Shown: positions 17,576-27,205, counted from the first letter of the stretch. The stretch: DNA of 64,000 bases from Polaribacter cellanae (GCF_017569185.1 NZ_CP071869.1:2780001-2844000), one strand, 5' to 3'. The notes: a model not told the origin generated them from the sequence alone. Numbers and translations are program-made.

Positions 17576-17690
17576 TTTAAAAAAGAAATACAATTTTTGA
17601 ATTTATAGAGTTTAATTTTTTGTATGAAAAATGCTTTTTTAGAAAAATAAAAAAGTTAAATTTGATGTAAGTTAAAATATAAATTTAATT

Positions 17691-18261
17691 ATGTTGGTTG
17701 TTAACAGAAAAGAACAGGAAGAAATTGTTCAGTTAAAAATTACTCTGAAACATTCAAAACCTCCAATTTGGAGACGTATTTTAGTGGAAAAAGATATGAC
17801 GTTTGAAGGTCTTCATAACATCATTCAAGATGTTATGGGTTGGGAGAACTATCATTTATATGAATTTCAAGATAAAAATACCATCATAGGTGAAGATGGT
17901 TTTGATGATGATGATTTTTTTGGAAAAAAAACATAGAAGTTCTACTTTTATTTTAGGAGATTTTTTAAAAAAAATAAAACAAAAAATTACGTACACATAC
18001 GATTTTGGAGACTCTTGGAAACACGAAATTATTGTAGAAAAATTCTTAAAAAAAGATAAAGAAATAGAATATCCTGTTTGTATTAAAGGTAAAAATAATT
18101 GTCCTCCTGAAGACTGTGGTGGTATTTGGAGATTTTACAATATGATGGAAATTATAAAAGATAAAAATAACCCAGAAAGAAAAGAAATGTTAGAATGGAT
18201 TGGAGAAAATTACGACCCAGAATATTTTAATTTAGAAGAAACAAACGAACAATTAAAATAA
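17691..18261 (+). pseudogene. pRiA4b ORF-3-like protein, interrupted by a one-base frameshift
   Basis: Two overlapping frames together encode one protein of the plasmid pRiA4b ORF-3 family. The first (17691-17936) holds the N-terminal half with Pro-Pro-Ile-Trp-Arg-Arg. The second (joined near 17925, ending at 18261) holds the C-terminal half with Thr-Tyr-Asp-Phe-Gly-Asp-Ser-Trp-Lys-His and Cys-Pro-Pro-Glu-Asp-Cys-Gly-Gly. Removing one A from the run of eight A at about 17924-17931 would restore 189 continuous codons. The change is either a real inactivation, a slippery site, or a homopolymer sequencing error. The family has no firmly known function. The gene sits between leuA and leuB. Confidence 0.85.
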
Positions 18262-18297
18262 GTTAAAAATTTTAACAACTTAACTAACTTAGAAGTA

Positions 18298-19419
18298 ATG
18301 AAATATACAATCGCTGTAATTCCTGGAGATGGCATTGGGCCAGAAGTAACCAATCAAGCAAAAAAAGCATTAGATGCAGTTGCAGAAGTGTACGATCATA
18401 TTTTTTTATACAAAGAAGCTCAAATGGGCTCTTGTGCAATAGATGCTACAGGAAATCCTTTACCTAAAGAAACAATAGAAACTTGTAAAAAAGCAGACGC
18501 TATTTTATTTGGTGCAATTGGCGATCCAAAATACGACAACGATCCATCATTAAAAATAAGACCAGAACAAGGCTTATTACAATTAAGAAAAGAACTAGAT
18601 CTTTTTAGCAATATAAACCCTGTAAAAGCTTACGATCAGTTAATAAAAAACGCTCCTCTAAAAAGAGAAATAATTAAAGGAACAGACATTCTTATTTTTA
18701 GAGAACTAACAGCTGGAGTTTACTTCGGAAAAAAGGAAACAAGCAAAGATGGTAAAAGTGCCTATGATGTTTGTTCTTATTCGGTTGACGAAATTTCTAG
18801 AATTGCTCATTTAGCTTTTAAAGCATCAGAAAGTAGAAGAAATAAAGTAACTTTAATAGACAAATCGAATGTTTTAGAAACTTCCAAATTGTGGAGAAAA
18901 ACGGTTACAGAAATCGCAAAACAATACAAAAACGTAACGTTAGAACATATGTATGCAGATAATGCAGCCATGAAGTTGATTTTAAACCCGAAAAATTTCG
19001 ATGTAATACTTACAGAAAACTTTATAGGAGATATAATTTCCGACGAAGCAAGTGTAATTTCTGGCTCAATTGGTTTATTGGCATCTTCTTCAATAGGAGA
19101 AGAAAATGCTTTATTTGCACCAGTTCATGGTACTTTTCCAGAAGCAATGGGCAAAGATATTGCAAATCCTTTAGCATCTATTTTGTCTGCAGCTATGATG
19201 TTAGAACATTTTGGTTTAGAAGAAGAAGCAGATGCAATTAAGAGAGCTGTAGAAAAATCGTTAGATTTAAACATAACTACCCAAGATATAAAAGGAAAAG
19301 ATAAATATGCAGCAGCGACTTCTAAAGTGGGCGATTTTATTGCAGATTATATTTTAAATCAAGAAGATAGCAACCTAAATTTTATGAATATTCACGCAGG
19401 GCAAAGTACAATTATCTAA
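18298..19419 (+). CDS. leuB: 3-isopropylmalate dehydrogenase
   Basis: The enzyme oxidises and decarboxylates 3-isopropylmalate with NAD in leucine synthesis. The 373-residue product has the N-terminal Pro-Gly-Asp-Gly-Ile-Gly-Pro-Glu-Val and the substrate-binding Arg region (Leu-Arg-Lys-Glu-Leu-Asp-Leu-Phe). The signature Asn-Phe-Ile-Gly-Asp-Ile-Ile-Ser-Asp-Glu and the adenine-site His-Gly-Thr-Phe-Pro-Glu-Ala are also present. The length is normal. It follows the broken pRiA4b gene by 36 bp and precedes the long ilv leader region. Confidence 0.95.
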   Translation: MKYTIAVIPGDGIGPEVTNQAKKALDAVAEVYDHIFLYKEAQMGSCAIDATGNPLPKETIETCKKADAILFGAIGDPKYDNDPSLKIRPEQGLLQLRKELDLFSNINPVKAYDQLIKNAPLKREIIKGTDILIFRELTAGVYFGKKETSKDGKSAYDVCSYSVDEISRIAHLAFKASESRRNKVTLIDKSNVLETSKLWRKTVTEIAKQYKNVTLEHMYADNAAMKLILNPKNFDVILTENFIGDIISDEASVISGSIGLLASSSIGEENALFAPVHGTFPEAMGKDIANPLASILSAAMMLEHFGLEEEADAIKRAVEKSLDLNITTQDIKGKDKYAAATSKVGDFIADYILNQEDSNLNFMNIHAGQSTII

Positions 19420-19435
19420 AAAAGATATTTTAATG

Positions 19436-19620
19436 TTTTTTTGGAGCTATTTCCTGCTTGGAATTTATCTTGAGCGAAGTCGAAAGGCTATATCTTTTTA
19501 TGCTTAATTTATTTCAGCATCTCTCTTTTTTAAAGAAGTAATTTTATTATTGTAACAAATACTAAATCGAGTTCAGCATAAAAAGGGTGCCATTGCAATC
19601 TGAGCTAAACATGTTTGCTA
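19436..19620 (+). repeat. Structured intergenic element downstream of leuB
   Basis: Within the 694-bp gap between leuB and ilvD, CTTTTTATGCT (19494-19504) and AGCATAAAAAG (19575-19585) form a perfect 11-bp inverted repeat. It encloses a second partial copy of TTCAGCAT. The flanking phrases GGAGCTATTTCCTGCTT and GGGTGCCATTGCAATCTGAGC resemble a recurrent flavobacterial intergenic element. A repeat arm of the TTGAGCGAAGTCGA type (about 19470-19483) seems to be inserted into it. The element assignment rests on memory and is tentative. Between 19690 and 19725, degenerate ATTCGTG-type phrases occur. Confidence 0.4.
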
Positions 19621-19818
19621 AAATTCCGCTAAAATAAAGGGTTTCAATAAAAACTTATAAATTTATTTTCGTGTTATATTTTGCAAAATTCGTAAAGAAA
19701 AAATTTGTGAATTCGTGGCAATTCTAAAAAATAAAATAGGAAGTTTAAACCCTTTACATAAAAAAAGTAGATATTTATTAGTGTAATTAAAAAATAATTT
19801 TCAATATTTGTCGCTCAA

Positions 19819-19881
19819 ATGAGAAACCAAGTTTTAAATATTATTTCTATTATTATTGTCATCGTAATTATTGCGACATGA
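19819..19881 (+). CDS. ilv-operon leader peptide (20 residues, Ile/Val-rich)
   Basis: An ATG ORF of 20 codons ends 33 nt before a strong terminator hairpin. Eight of its 20 residues are Ile and three are Val, mostly in the run IISIIIVIVIIAT before the TGA stop. That is the composition of an ilv attenuator leader peptide such as E. coli IlvL. It lies 232 bp upstream of ilvD and on the same strand. Stalling on Ile or Val codons would leave the antiterminator arm at 19884-19889 free. A degenerate AATATTTG box lies 8 nt before the ATG. Confidence 0.85.
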   Translation: MRNQVLNIISIIIVIVIIAT

Positions 19882-19883
19882 TA

Positions 19884-19923
19884 AGGAAGTAGTATTTATA
19901 TATTTTATAAAGCAAACCTTCCT
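19884..19923 (+). promoter_or_regulatory. Candidate ilv antiterminator pairing
   Basis: AGGAAG (19884-19889), immediately after the leader stop codon, can pair with CTTCCT (19918-19923). That second segment overlaps the 5-prime arm of the terminator, so the two structures exclude each other. A ribosome finishing the leader would cover 19884-19889 and permit termination. A ribosome stalled on the Ile codons would not. The pairing is short (6 bp), so this is a reasoned model. Confidence 0.6.
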
Positions 19924-19943
19924 GTAAAATGGAAGGTTTTTTT
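19914..19943 (+). terminator. ilv attenuator terminator
   Basis: A perfect 9-bp stem (AAACCTTCC at 19914-19922 with GGAAGGTTT at 19931-19939) has an 8-nt loop. T residues run from 19937 to 19943. It lies between the leader peptide and ilvD, 170 bp before the ilvD start, with no gene in between. That position is expected for an attenuator. Confidence 0.88.
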
Positions 19944-20113
19944 ATGGAAATATTTCAATGTTTTGAACATCATAATAAGAAGTAGTTAAATATCATTAAA
20001 TCAAAAAGTTAAGTGTTTTTTCAAATACCTGAATTTAAAGATTTCTACTGAAGATTATGCAACAAAAATGCAAAAACACAGTAATTTAGTCAACAAATTG
20101 AATAAAACAATAA

Positions 20114-21790
20114 ATGGAATTAAATAAACACAGCAAAAGATTAACACAAGACGAATCTCAACCAGCATCACAAGCAATGTTATATGCAGTTGGTTTGAGT
20201 GACGAAGATATGAGCAAAGCGCAAGTTGGTATTGCAAGTACAGGTTACGATGGTAACCCATGTAACATGCACTTAAACAACTTGGCAGCAGAAGTAAAAG
20301 TGGAATCTAAAATTGCAGGTTTGGTTGGTTTAGGGTTTAATACAATTGGTGTTTCGGACGGAATTTCAATGGGAACTTCTGGGATGAATTATTCCTTAGC
20401 TTCCAGAGATATTATTGCAGATTCTATAGAAACAGTTATGAATGCACAAAGTTACGATGCGTTGGTTTCTGTAGTTGGTTGCGATAAAAATATGCCAGGA
20501 GCTGTCATTGCAATGTTGCGTTTAAATCGTCCATCAATTATGATGTATGGAGGAACCATTGCATCAGGAAATTACAAAGGGAAAAAATTAAATATCGTTT
20601 CTGCTTTTGAAGCTTTAGGACAAAAAGTATCAGGAGAAATAGAGGAAGAAGAATATAGAGAAATTATCAAAAGAGCCATTCCAGGAGCTGGTGCTTGTGG
20701 AGGAATGTACACTGCAAACACAATGGCTTCTGCGATTGAATGTATGGGTTTTGCATTGCCTTACAACTCGTCTATCCCTGCAGAAAATCCGAATAAATTA
20801 TCGGAAGCAGAAAGAACAGCTTTGGCAATAAAAAACTTATTAGAGTTAGATTTAAAACCATTAGATATCATTTCTAAAAAATCGTTAGAAAATGCCATTG
20901 CGATTGTAAATGCTTTAGGAGGCTCTACAAATGCAGTTTTACACTTTTTAGCGATTGCACACGCAGCAGATATCGAATTTACATTAGAAGATTTTCAAAG
21001 AGTTTCAGATAGAACACCATTAATTGCAGATTTAAAACCTTCTGGAAAATATTTAATGGAAGATGTTCATGGAGTTGGAGGAACCCCAGCAATTATGAAA
21101 TATTTGTTAGATAATAACTATTTACATGGCGATTGTTTAACAGTTACAGGAAAAACGTTAGCAGAGAATTTAGCAGATGTAGAGGCAATGGAATTCGAAG
21201 ACCAAGATGTAATTTACCCAAAAGACAAAGCATTAAAATCATCAGGAAATATTCAGATTATTTATGGGAATTTGGCAACAGAAGGAGCAGTCGCAAAAAT
21301 TTCTGGAAACGAAGGTTTATTGTTTGAAGGAAAAGCAGTAGTTTATGATGGAGAACAAGCCGCAAACACAGGAATTTCGAACGGAGAAGTAGAAAAAGGA
21401 GATGTGGTCGTTATAAGGTATGTTGGGCCAAAAGGAGGACCAGGAATGCCAGAAATGTTAAAACCAACTTCTTTAATTATGGGAGCAGGTTTAGGGAAAT
21501 CTGTAGCCTTAATTACAGATGGTCGTTTTTCTGGAGGAACGCATGGTTTTGTGGTGGGTCATATTACACCAGAAGCACAATCTGGAGGCGCAATAGGTTT
21601 GGTAGAAACTGGCGATAAAATTAGAATTAGTGCAGAAGACAATTCAATTAATGTTTTAATTTCTGATGAAGAATTAGCAGAGAGAAGAGCAAAATGGGTT
21701 GCACCACCATTAAAACACAAAAAGGGAATTTTATATAAATATGCAAAATCAGTAGCATCTGCATCAAAAGGATGTGTAACAGATTTGTAA
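20114..21790 (+). CDS. ilvD: Dihydroxy-acid dehydratase
   Basis: This Fe-S enzyme dehydrates 2,3-dihydroxy acids to the 2-keto acid precursors of valine and isoleucine. The 558-residue product carries cluster-ligand cysteines in Gly-Asn-Pro-Cys-Asn-Met-His and in Gly-Cys-Asp-Lys-Asn-Met-Pro-Gly-Ala. The motif [12 protein letters not shown] follows, and Thr-Asp-Gly-Arg-Phe-Ser-Gly-Gly lies near the C-terminus. The length is typical. It is the first structural gene behind the attenuator. Confidence 0.96.
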   Translation: MELNKHSKRLTQDESQPASQAMLYAVGLSDEDMSKAQVGIASTGYDGNPCNMHLNNLAAEVKVESKIAGLVGLGFNTIGVSDGISMGTSGMNYSLASRDIIADSIETVMNAQSYDALVSVVGCDKNMPGAVIAMLRLNRPSIMMYGGTIASGNYKGKKLNIVSAFEALGQKVSGEIEEEEYREIIKRAIPGAGACGGMYTANTMASAIECMGFALPYNSSIPAENPNKLSEAERTALAIKNLLELDLKPLDIISKKSLENAIAIVNALGGSTNAVLHFLAIAHAADIEFTLEDFQRVSDRTPLIADLKPSGKYLMEDVHGVGGTPAIMKYLLDNNYLHGDCLTVTGKTLAENLADVEAMEFEDQDVIYPKDKALKSSGNIQIIYGNLATEGAVAKISGNEGLLFEGKAVVYDGEQAANTGISNGEVEKGDVVVIRYVGPKGGPGMPEMLKPTSLIMGAGLGKSVALITDGRFSGGTHGFVVGHITPEAQSGGAIGLVETGDKIRISAEDNSINVLISDEELAERRAKWVAPPLKHKKGILYKYAKSVASASKGCVTDL

Positions 21791-21884
21791 AGTAAGAAAA
21801 TAGAAATAAGAGTAAAGAAAAAAGAGACAGACTGGAAAGTCTTTATTCTTTTATCTCTTTTCTTTCATCTAAAAATAAAAACAT

Positions 21885-23618
21885 ATGGAAACACAAACCA
21901 TAAAGCAAATAGAAAAAGTGACTAAAACTACAGAATATATTTCTGGAAGTGAGGCAATTGTTAGATGTCTTATAGAAGAAGGAGTTAAGATTTTATACGG
22001 TTATCCTGGAGGCGCAATTATGCCAGTTTATGACGAATTGTATAAATACCAAGATAAAATTCACCACGTTTTAACACGTCATGAACAAGGAGCTACACAT
22101 GCTGCACAAGGTTATGCAAGAATTTCTGGTGAAGTAGGAGTTGCAATGGCAACTTCTGGCCCTGGAGCAACAAACTTAATCACTGGAATTGCAGATGCAC
22201 AGATAGATTCTACACCAATGGTTTGTGTTACTGGGCAGGTTTTTTCTCATTTGTTAGGAAGTGACGCTTTTCAAGAAACAGATATTGTTGGTATTTCTAC
22301 ACCAGTAACAAAATGGAATTGCCAAGTAACCAAAGCAGCAGACATTCCTGAAGCGATTGCAAAAGCATTTTACATTGCCAAAAGTGGAAGACCTGGGCCT
22401 GTTTTAATTGATATTACAAAAGATGCACAAATAGAAAAGTTCGATTTTTCCTATGAAAAGTGCAAAAAAGTAAGAAGTTATGTTCCGGTTCCTAAAACTG
22501 TAAAAGGTTCTTTAGAAACTGCTGCTAAATTAATTAATGAAGCAAAGAAACCATTAGTTGTTTGGGGACAAGGAGTTATTTTAGGGAAAGCAGAAGAAGC
22601 ATTTAAAGCTGTAATTGAAAAAGCAGGAATTCCTGCTGCTTGGACAATTTTAGGAGCTTCTGCAATTCCTACAAAACACCCTTTAAATGTGGGTATGGTT
22701 GGTATGCATGGTAATTATGCACCCAATAAATTAACCAACGAATGTGATGTTTTAATCGCAATCGGAATGCGTTTTGACGATAGAGTTACAGGAAAATTAG
22801 ACGAATATGCAACCCAAGCAAAAATAATTCACTTTGAAATTGATCCTGCAGAAGTAAACAAAAACGTAAAAGCAGATGTGGCTGTTTTAGGTGATGCAAA
22901 AACGACTTTAGAAGCAATTTTACCTTTAATAAATAGCAATTCTCATACAGAATGGCATCAAGAATTTAAAGATTTATATGCTATTGAATACGAAAAAGTA
23001 ATAAAAGACGACTTACATCCAACCAAAGAAGGGTTAACAATGGGTGAGGTTTTAAAAGAAATAAATATTCAAAGTAAAGGAAATGCTGCAATTGTTTCAG
23101 ATGTTGGTCAACACCAAATGATTGCTTGTAGATATGCAGAATTCAACAAAACTAAAAGTAACATTACTTCTGGTGGATTAGGAACCATGGGCTTTGGTTT
23201 GCCAGCAGCAATTGGCGCAAAAATGGCGGCTCCAAATCGTGAAGTAGTTTCTATTTCTGGTGATGGAGGTTACCAAATGACTATTCAAGAATTGGGGACT
23301 ATTTTTCAGCAAAAAGCCGCTGTAAAAGTGGTGGTTTTAAATAACGACTTTTTAGGAATGGTGCGTCAATGGCAACAACTATTTTTTGAAAAACGGTATG
23401 CATCCACAGAAATGATAAATCCTAATTTTGTAGCCATTGCAGAAGGTTATTACATCAAAGCAAGAAAAGTTACGAAACGAGAAGACCTAGCAGAAGCTGT
23501 TAAAGAAATGATGGAAAGTAAAGAAGCCTATTTTTTAGAAGTTTGTGTAGAAAAAGAAGGAAATGTTTTTCCTATGATTCCTACAGGAGCAAGTGTTTCT
23601 GACGTGAGATTGGAGTAA
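21885..23618 (+). CDS. ilvB: Acetolactate synthase large subunit
   Basis: This TPP-dependent enzyme makes acetolactate or acetohydroxybutyrate. The 577-residue product has the N-terminal TPP-activating Glu in Arg-His-Glu-Gly-type context (Arg-His-Glu-Gln-Gly-Ala). The central FAD-associated domain follows. The C-terminal TPP/Mg site is Gly-Asp-Gly-Gly-Tyr-Gln-Met, with Asn-Asn-Asp downstream. It is separated from ilvD by a 94-bp purine-rich spacer containing an imperfect hairpin. ilvN, its regulatory subunit, follows. Confidence 0.96.
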   Translation: METQTIKQIEKVTKTTEYISGSEAIVRCLIEEGVKILYGYPGGAIMPVYDELYKYQDKIHHVLTRHEQGATHAAQGYARISGEVGVAMATSGPGATNLITGIADAQIDSTPMVCVTGQVFSHLLGSDAFQETDIVGISTPVTKWNCQVTKAADIPEAIAKAFYIAKSGRPGPVLIDITKDAQIEKFDFSYEKCKKVRSYVPVPKTVKGSLETAAKLINEAKKPLVVWGQGVILGKAEEAFKAVIEKAGIPAAWTILGASAIPTKHPLNVGMVGMHGNYAPNKLTNECDVLIAIGMRFDDRVTGKLDEYATQAKIIHFEIDPAEVNKNVKADVAVLGDAKTTLEAILPLINSNSHTEWHQEFKDLYAIEYEKVIKDDLHPTKEGLTMGEVLKEINIQSKGNAAIVSDVGQHQMIACRYAEFNKTKSNITSGGLGTMGFGLPAAIGAKMAAPNREVVSISGDGGYQMTIQELGTIFQQKAAVKVVVLNNDFLGMVRQWQQLFFEKRYASTEMINPNFVAIAEGYYIKARKVTKREDLAEAVKEMMESKEAYFLEVCVEKEGNVFPMIPTGASVSDVRLE

Positions 23619-23709
23619 AAGAGAATTAAGAAAAGAGAATAAAGAACAAAGATTAAAGAGAAGAGTAGCAACTTTGAAACTTTAAACTTTAAACCTTGAA
23701 CTTAAAAGT

Positions 23710-24240
23710 ATGAGTACAGAAAAACAATTATTTACCATATCTGTTTATACAGAAAATAATGTTGGATTGTTGAATAGAATTTCAGCAATTTTTCAAAGAA
23801 GACACATCAACATAGAGAGTTTAAACATTTCCCCATCAGAAATAGATGGAGTTGCTAAATTTACGATTGTTGTAAATATGATCGAAGAAAATGTAAAGAA
23901 AATTATTGGTCAAATAGAAAAGCAAGTAGAGGTTATAAAAGCTTATTATCATGATTTAGATGAAATTATTTATCAAATTTCTGGATTATTTAAAATTAAA
24001 TCTGAATTGCTATTTGAAGAACGTCAAATTCAGAATATCATTAAAGAAAGCAATGCCAGAATTGTTACTGTTAATAAAGAGTTTTTTGTATTGGAGAAAT
24101 CTGGTAAAAAAGAAGAAATTATAGAACTATACAACGAATTAAGTCCTTTTGGAATTATGCAATACACACGTTCTGGATTAATAGCAGTCTCTAAAGACGA
24201 AATGAAAATTTCAACATTATTAGAAACATACAACAACTAA
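23710..24240 (+). CDS. ilvN: Acetolactate synthase small (regulatory) subunit
   Basis: The 176-residue product has an N-terminal ACT domain (about 6-80) with Glu-Asn-Asn-Val-Gly-Leu-Leu-Asn-Arg-Ile. A C-terminal domain typical of IlvH/IlvN follows. It binds IlvB and confers branched-chain amino-acid feedback. It lies 91 bp after ilvB; that spacer is rich in AAAGAGAA-type purine tracts. Confidence 0.94.
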   Translation: MSTEKQLFTISVYTENNVGLLNRISAIFQRRHINIESLNISPSEIDGVAKFTIVVNMIEENVKKIIGQIEKQVEVIKAYYHDLDEIIYQISGLFKIKSELLFEERQIQNIIKESNARIVTVNKEFFVLEKSGKKEEIIELYNELSPFGIMQYTRSGLIAVSKDEMKISTLLETYNN

Positions 24241-24299
24241 AAATAGATTAAAGAGTAAAGATATTTCTTTATGCTTATCAAAAATTAAAACAAAAAAAA

Positions 24300-25778
24300 A
24301 TGTCAAATTATTTTAACACATTAACATTAAGAGAAAAATTAGAACAATTAGGAAAATGTCGTTTTATGGACGCTTCCGAATTTGAAGACGGAGTAAACGC
24401 ATTAAAAGGGAAGAAAATTGTTATTGTGGGCTGTGGAGCACAAGGTTTAAACCAAGGATTAAACATGAGAGATTCTGGTTTAGATATTTCTTATGCTTTA
24501 AGACAAGCAGCAATCGACCAAAAAAGAGATTCATTTAAAAATGCAACTTCAAACAACTTTAAAGTTGGTAGCTATGAAGATTTATTGCCAACTGCAGATG
24601 TAGTAATCAACTTAACACCAGACAAACAACACACAAACGTGGTAGAAACTGTAATGCCTTTAATGAAAAAAGGAGCAACATTATCCTATTCTCATGGTTT
24701 TAATATTGTGGAGGAAGGAATGAAAATTCGTAAGGATTTAACCGTAATTATGGTGGCTCCAAAATGTCCTGGAACAGAAGTTCGTGAAGAATATAAAAGA
24801 GGTTTTGGTGTGCCAACTTTAATTGCTGTGCATCCAGAAAACGATCCAGAAAACAAAGGTTGGGACCAAGCAAAAGCGTATGCAGCAGCTACAGGAGGTC
24901 ATAGAGCTGGTGTTTTAGCTTCTTCTTTTGTGGCAGAAGTAAAGAGCGATTTAATGGGAGAACAAACTATTTTATGTGGTTTGTTACAAACTGGAGCTAT
25001 TTTGTCTTTCGATAAAATGGTAGAAAAAGGAATTGAGCCAGGTTATGCTGCAAAATTAATTCAATATGGTTGGGAAACTGTAACAGAAGCTTTAAAACAT
25101 GGAGGAATTACAAATATGATGGACAGATTGTCTAACCCTGCAAAAGTAGAAGCGTTTAGAATTTCTGAAGAATTAAAAGACATAATGCGTCCATTATTCC
25201 AAAAACATATGGACGATATTATGACAGGTCATTTCTCTAAAACCATGATGGAAGATTGGGCAAATGACGATGCTAATTTATTAAAATGGAGAGCTGCAAC
25301 AGGAGAAACTGCTTTCGAAAAACAAGAAATTACAGACCAAGAAATTTCGGAACAAGAGTATTTCGACCATGGAACTTTATTGGTTGCTTTTGTAAGAGCT
25401 GGTGTAGAATTGGCTTTCGAGTCGATGACAGAGTCTGGAATTATAGATGCATCTGCATACTACGAATCTTTACACGAAACGCCATTAATTGCAAACACCA
25501 TTGCAAGAATGAAATTGGCAGAAATGAATCGTGTAATCTCTGACACAGCAGAATATGGTTGTTATTTATTCGACCACGCTTGTAAGCCTTTATTAACTGA
25601 TTTTATGAAAACAGTCGATACCAATATTATTGGTAAGAAATTCTCAGATTCTAATGAGGTTGATAACCAAGAATTAATTCGAATTAATAGCATTATTAGA
25701 AACCACCCAGTAGAAAAAGTTGGCGCAAAATTAAGAGCTTCAATGACAGCTATGAAAGTGATAAAATCTGAAGTTTAA
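24300..25778 (+). CDS. ilvC: Ketol-acid reductoisomerase, long (class II) form
   Basis: The enzyme isomerises and reduces acetohydroxy acids with NADPH. The 492-residue product matches the class II form found in E. coli, with an N-terminal Rossmann motif Gly-Cys-Gly-Ala-Gln-Gly-Leu-Asn at about 43-50. A duplicated knotted C-terminal domain follows, and acidic metal ligands include the Ser-Asp-Leu-Met-Gly-Glu-Gln motif. It is the fourth gene of ilvDBNCA. A strong palindrome follows before ilvA. Confidence 0.95.
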   Translation: MSNYFNTLTLREKLEQLGKCRFMDASEFEDGVNALKGKKIVIVGCGAQGLNQGLNMRDSGLDISYALRQAAIDQKRDSFKNATSNNFKVGSYEDLLPTADVVINLTPDKQHTNVVETVMPLMKKGATLSYSHGFNIVEEGMKIRKDLTVIMVAPKCPGTEVREEYKRGFGVPTLIAVHPENDPENKGWDQAKAYAAATGGHRAGVLASSFVAEVKSDLMGEQTILCGLLQTGAILSFDKMVEKGIEPGYAAKLIQYGWETVTEALKHGGITNMMDRLSNPAKVEAFRISEELKDIMRPLFQKHMDDIMTGHFSKTMMEDWANDDANLLKWRAATGETAFEKQEITDQEISEQEYFDHGTLLVAFVRAGVELAFESMTESGIIDASAYYESLHETPLIANTIARMKLAEMNRVISDTAEYGCYLFDHACKPLLTDFMKTVDTNIIGKKFSDSNEVDNQELIRINSIIRNHPVEKVGAKLRASMTAMKVIKSEV

Positions 25779-25803
25779 GAAAAGTTAAATAATATATTTT
25801 TTC

Positions 25804-25846
25804 AGACCCTTCAGGTTTTAAAAACCTGAAGGGTCTTTTATTTTTA
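25804..25846 (+). terminator. Palindromic terminator-like hairpin between ilvC and ilvA
   Basis: A perfect 16-bp stem (25804-25819 with 25821-25836) surrounds a single A and is followed by CTTTTATTTTT. The inner part is identical to the palindrome at 4891. It lies only 14 bp before the ilvA start, so it may reduce, but not necessarily abolish, ilvA expression relative to ilvC. An intergenic repeat with terminator activity is the simplest reading. Confidence 0.75.
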
Positions 25847-25850
25847 AAAG

Positions 25851-27113
25851 ATGCAAACAAAACAAATATATTTCCCAAGTTTAGAAAACATAAAAGTTGC
25901 TGCTAAAAAGTTAGAAGGCGTCGCTTACAAAACTCCATTGAACACAAATATGAATCTTTCTAAAGAATTTAATGCCAATATTCTGTTTAAAAGAGAAGAT
26001 TTACAAGTGGTTCGTTCTTATAAAATTAGAGGCGCATATAATAAAATGTCTTCTTTAAATGCCGATGAAAAACAGCGAGGAATTGTTTGTGCGAGTGCAG
26101 GAAACCATGCCCAAGGAGTTGCTTTGTCTTGTAAATTATTACAGATAAAAGGAACCATTTTTATGCCTTCGCCAACACCAAATCAAAAAATAAACCAAGT
26201 AAAAATGTTTGGTGAAGATTTTATTGATGTAGTAATCGAAGGCGATACTTTCGATGATGCATTTAACGCAGCAACTTTAGAATGCGATTTTAAAAAGAAA
26301 GTATTTATTCATCCTTTTAATGATGAAAAAGTAATAGAAGGGCAAGCAACAGTGGGTTTGGAAATATTACATCAAACAGATAAAAAAATAGATTACGTTT
26401 TTGTTCCAGTTGGTGGTGGAGGTTTGTCTGCAGGTTTATCATCTGTATTTAAAAATTTGTCTCCAAATACAAAAATAATTGGTGTAGAGCCAGAAGGAGC
26501 ACCTTCTATGTTAACATCCATCAAAAATAAAGAAAACACTTTTTTAGAAAAAATTGATGCTTTTGTAGATGGAGCTGCAGTAAAAAAAGTGGGCGATTTA
26601 AACTTTGCCATTTGTAAGCAAAACTTACACGAAGTAATTACAGTTCCAGAAGGTAAAACCTGTCAAACTATTTTAGATTTATATAACAAAGACGCTATTG
26701 TTGTAGAGCCAGCAGGTGCTTTAAGTATTGCTGCTTTAGATTTTTTTAAAGAGGATATAAAAGGAAAAAATGTAGTTTGTGTTGTAAGTGGAAGCAATAA
26801 TGATATTACAAGAACAGCAGAAATTAAAGAACGCGCCTTATTATATGCGAATTTAAAACATTATTTTATCGTAAAATTCCCACAAAGAGCAGGCGCTTTA
26901 AAAGAATTCGTAGCAGAAATTTTAGGTCCGAATGACGATATTACCCATTTTGAATATACCAAAAAAACAAATAGAGAAAATGGGGCAGCAGTCGTTGGTT
27001 TAGAATTAAAAACATCCGCAGATTTAGCGCCATTAATCAATAGAATGAAAAAGCGTAACTTTTTTGGAGAATATTTAAATGACAAGCCAGATTTGTTTCA
27101 GTTTTTGGTGTAA
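25851..27113 (+). CDS. ilvA: Threonine deaminase (biosynthetic)
   Basis: This PLP enzyme converts threonine to 2-oxobutyrate, the entry to isoleucine. The 420-residue product has the PLP lysine in Ser-Tyr-Lys-Ile-Arg-Gly-Ala-Tyr at about residue 58. The glycine-rich phosphate loop is Gly-Gly-Gly-Gly-Leu. A single ACT-like regulatory domain (about 335-420) is present, against two in E. coli IlvA. Isoleucine feedback is likely through it. It ends the ilv operon and uses the product of the thr operon. Confidence 0.94.
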   Translation: MQTKQIYFPSLENIKVAAKKLEGVAYKTPLNTNMNLSKEFNANILFKREDLQVVRSYKIRGAYNKMSSLNADEKQRGIVCASAGNHAQGVALSCKLLQIKGTIFMPSPTPNQKINQVKMFGEDFIDVVIEGDTFDDAFNAATLECDFKKKVFIHPFNDEKVIEGQATVGLEILHQTDKKIDYVFVPVGGGGLSAGLSSVFKNLSPNTKIIGVEPEGAPSMLTSIKNKENTFLEKIDAFVDGAAVKKVGDLNFAICKQNLHEVITVPEGKTCQTILDLYNKDAIVVEPAGALSIAALDFFKEDIKGKNVVCVVSGSNNDITRTAEIKERALLYANLKHYFIVKFPQRAGALKEFVAEILGPNDDITHFEYTKKTNRENGAAVVGLELKTSADLAPLINRMKKRNFFGEYLNDKPDLFQFLV

Positions 27114-27118
27114 TTTAG

Positions 27119-27144
27119 TGACGAGGGAGCATGTTCCCTTGTCA
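27119..27144 (+). terminator. Hairpin after ilvA
   Basis: TGACGAGGGA (27119-27128) and TCCCTTGTCA (27135-27144) pair over 10 bp with one G-T, leaving a 6-nt loop. Only a weak T-rich stretch follows. It is a plausible but not strong terminator for the ilv operon. Confidence 0.5.
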
Positions 27145-27205
27145 TTTGCCGAAATCCTTTTCATCTTTTAAACGAAAATCAAGGTATTTTACGATTAATT
27201 TTAGT

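Noticed and set aside
20057..20089. Ten-codon ATG ORF just before ilvD
   Set aside because: No amino-acid bias and no associated hairpin.
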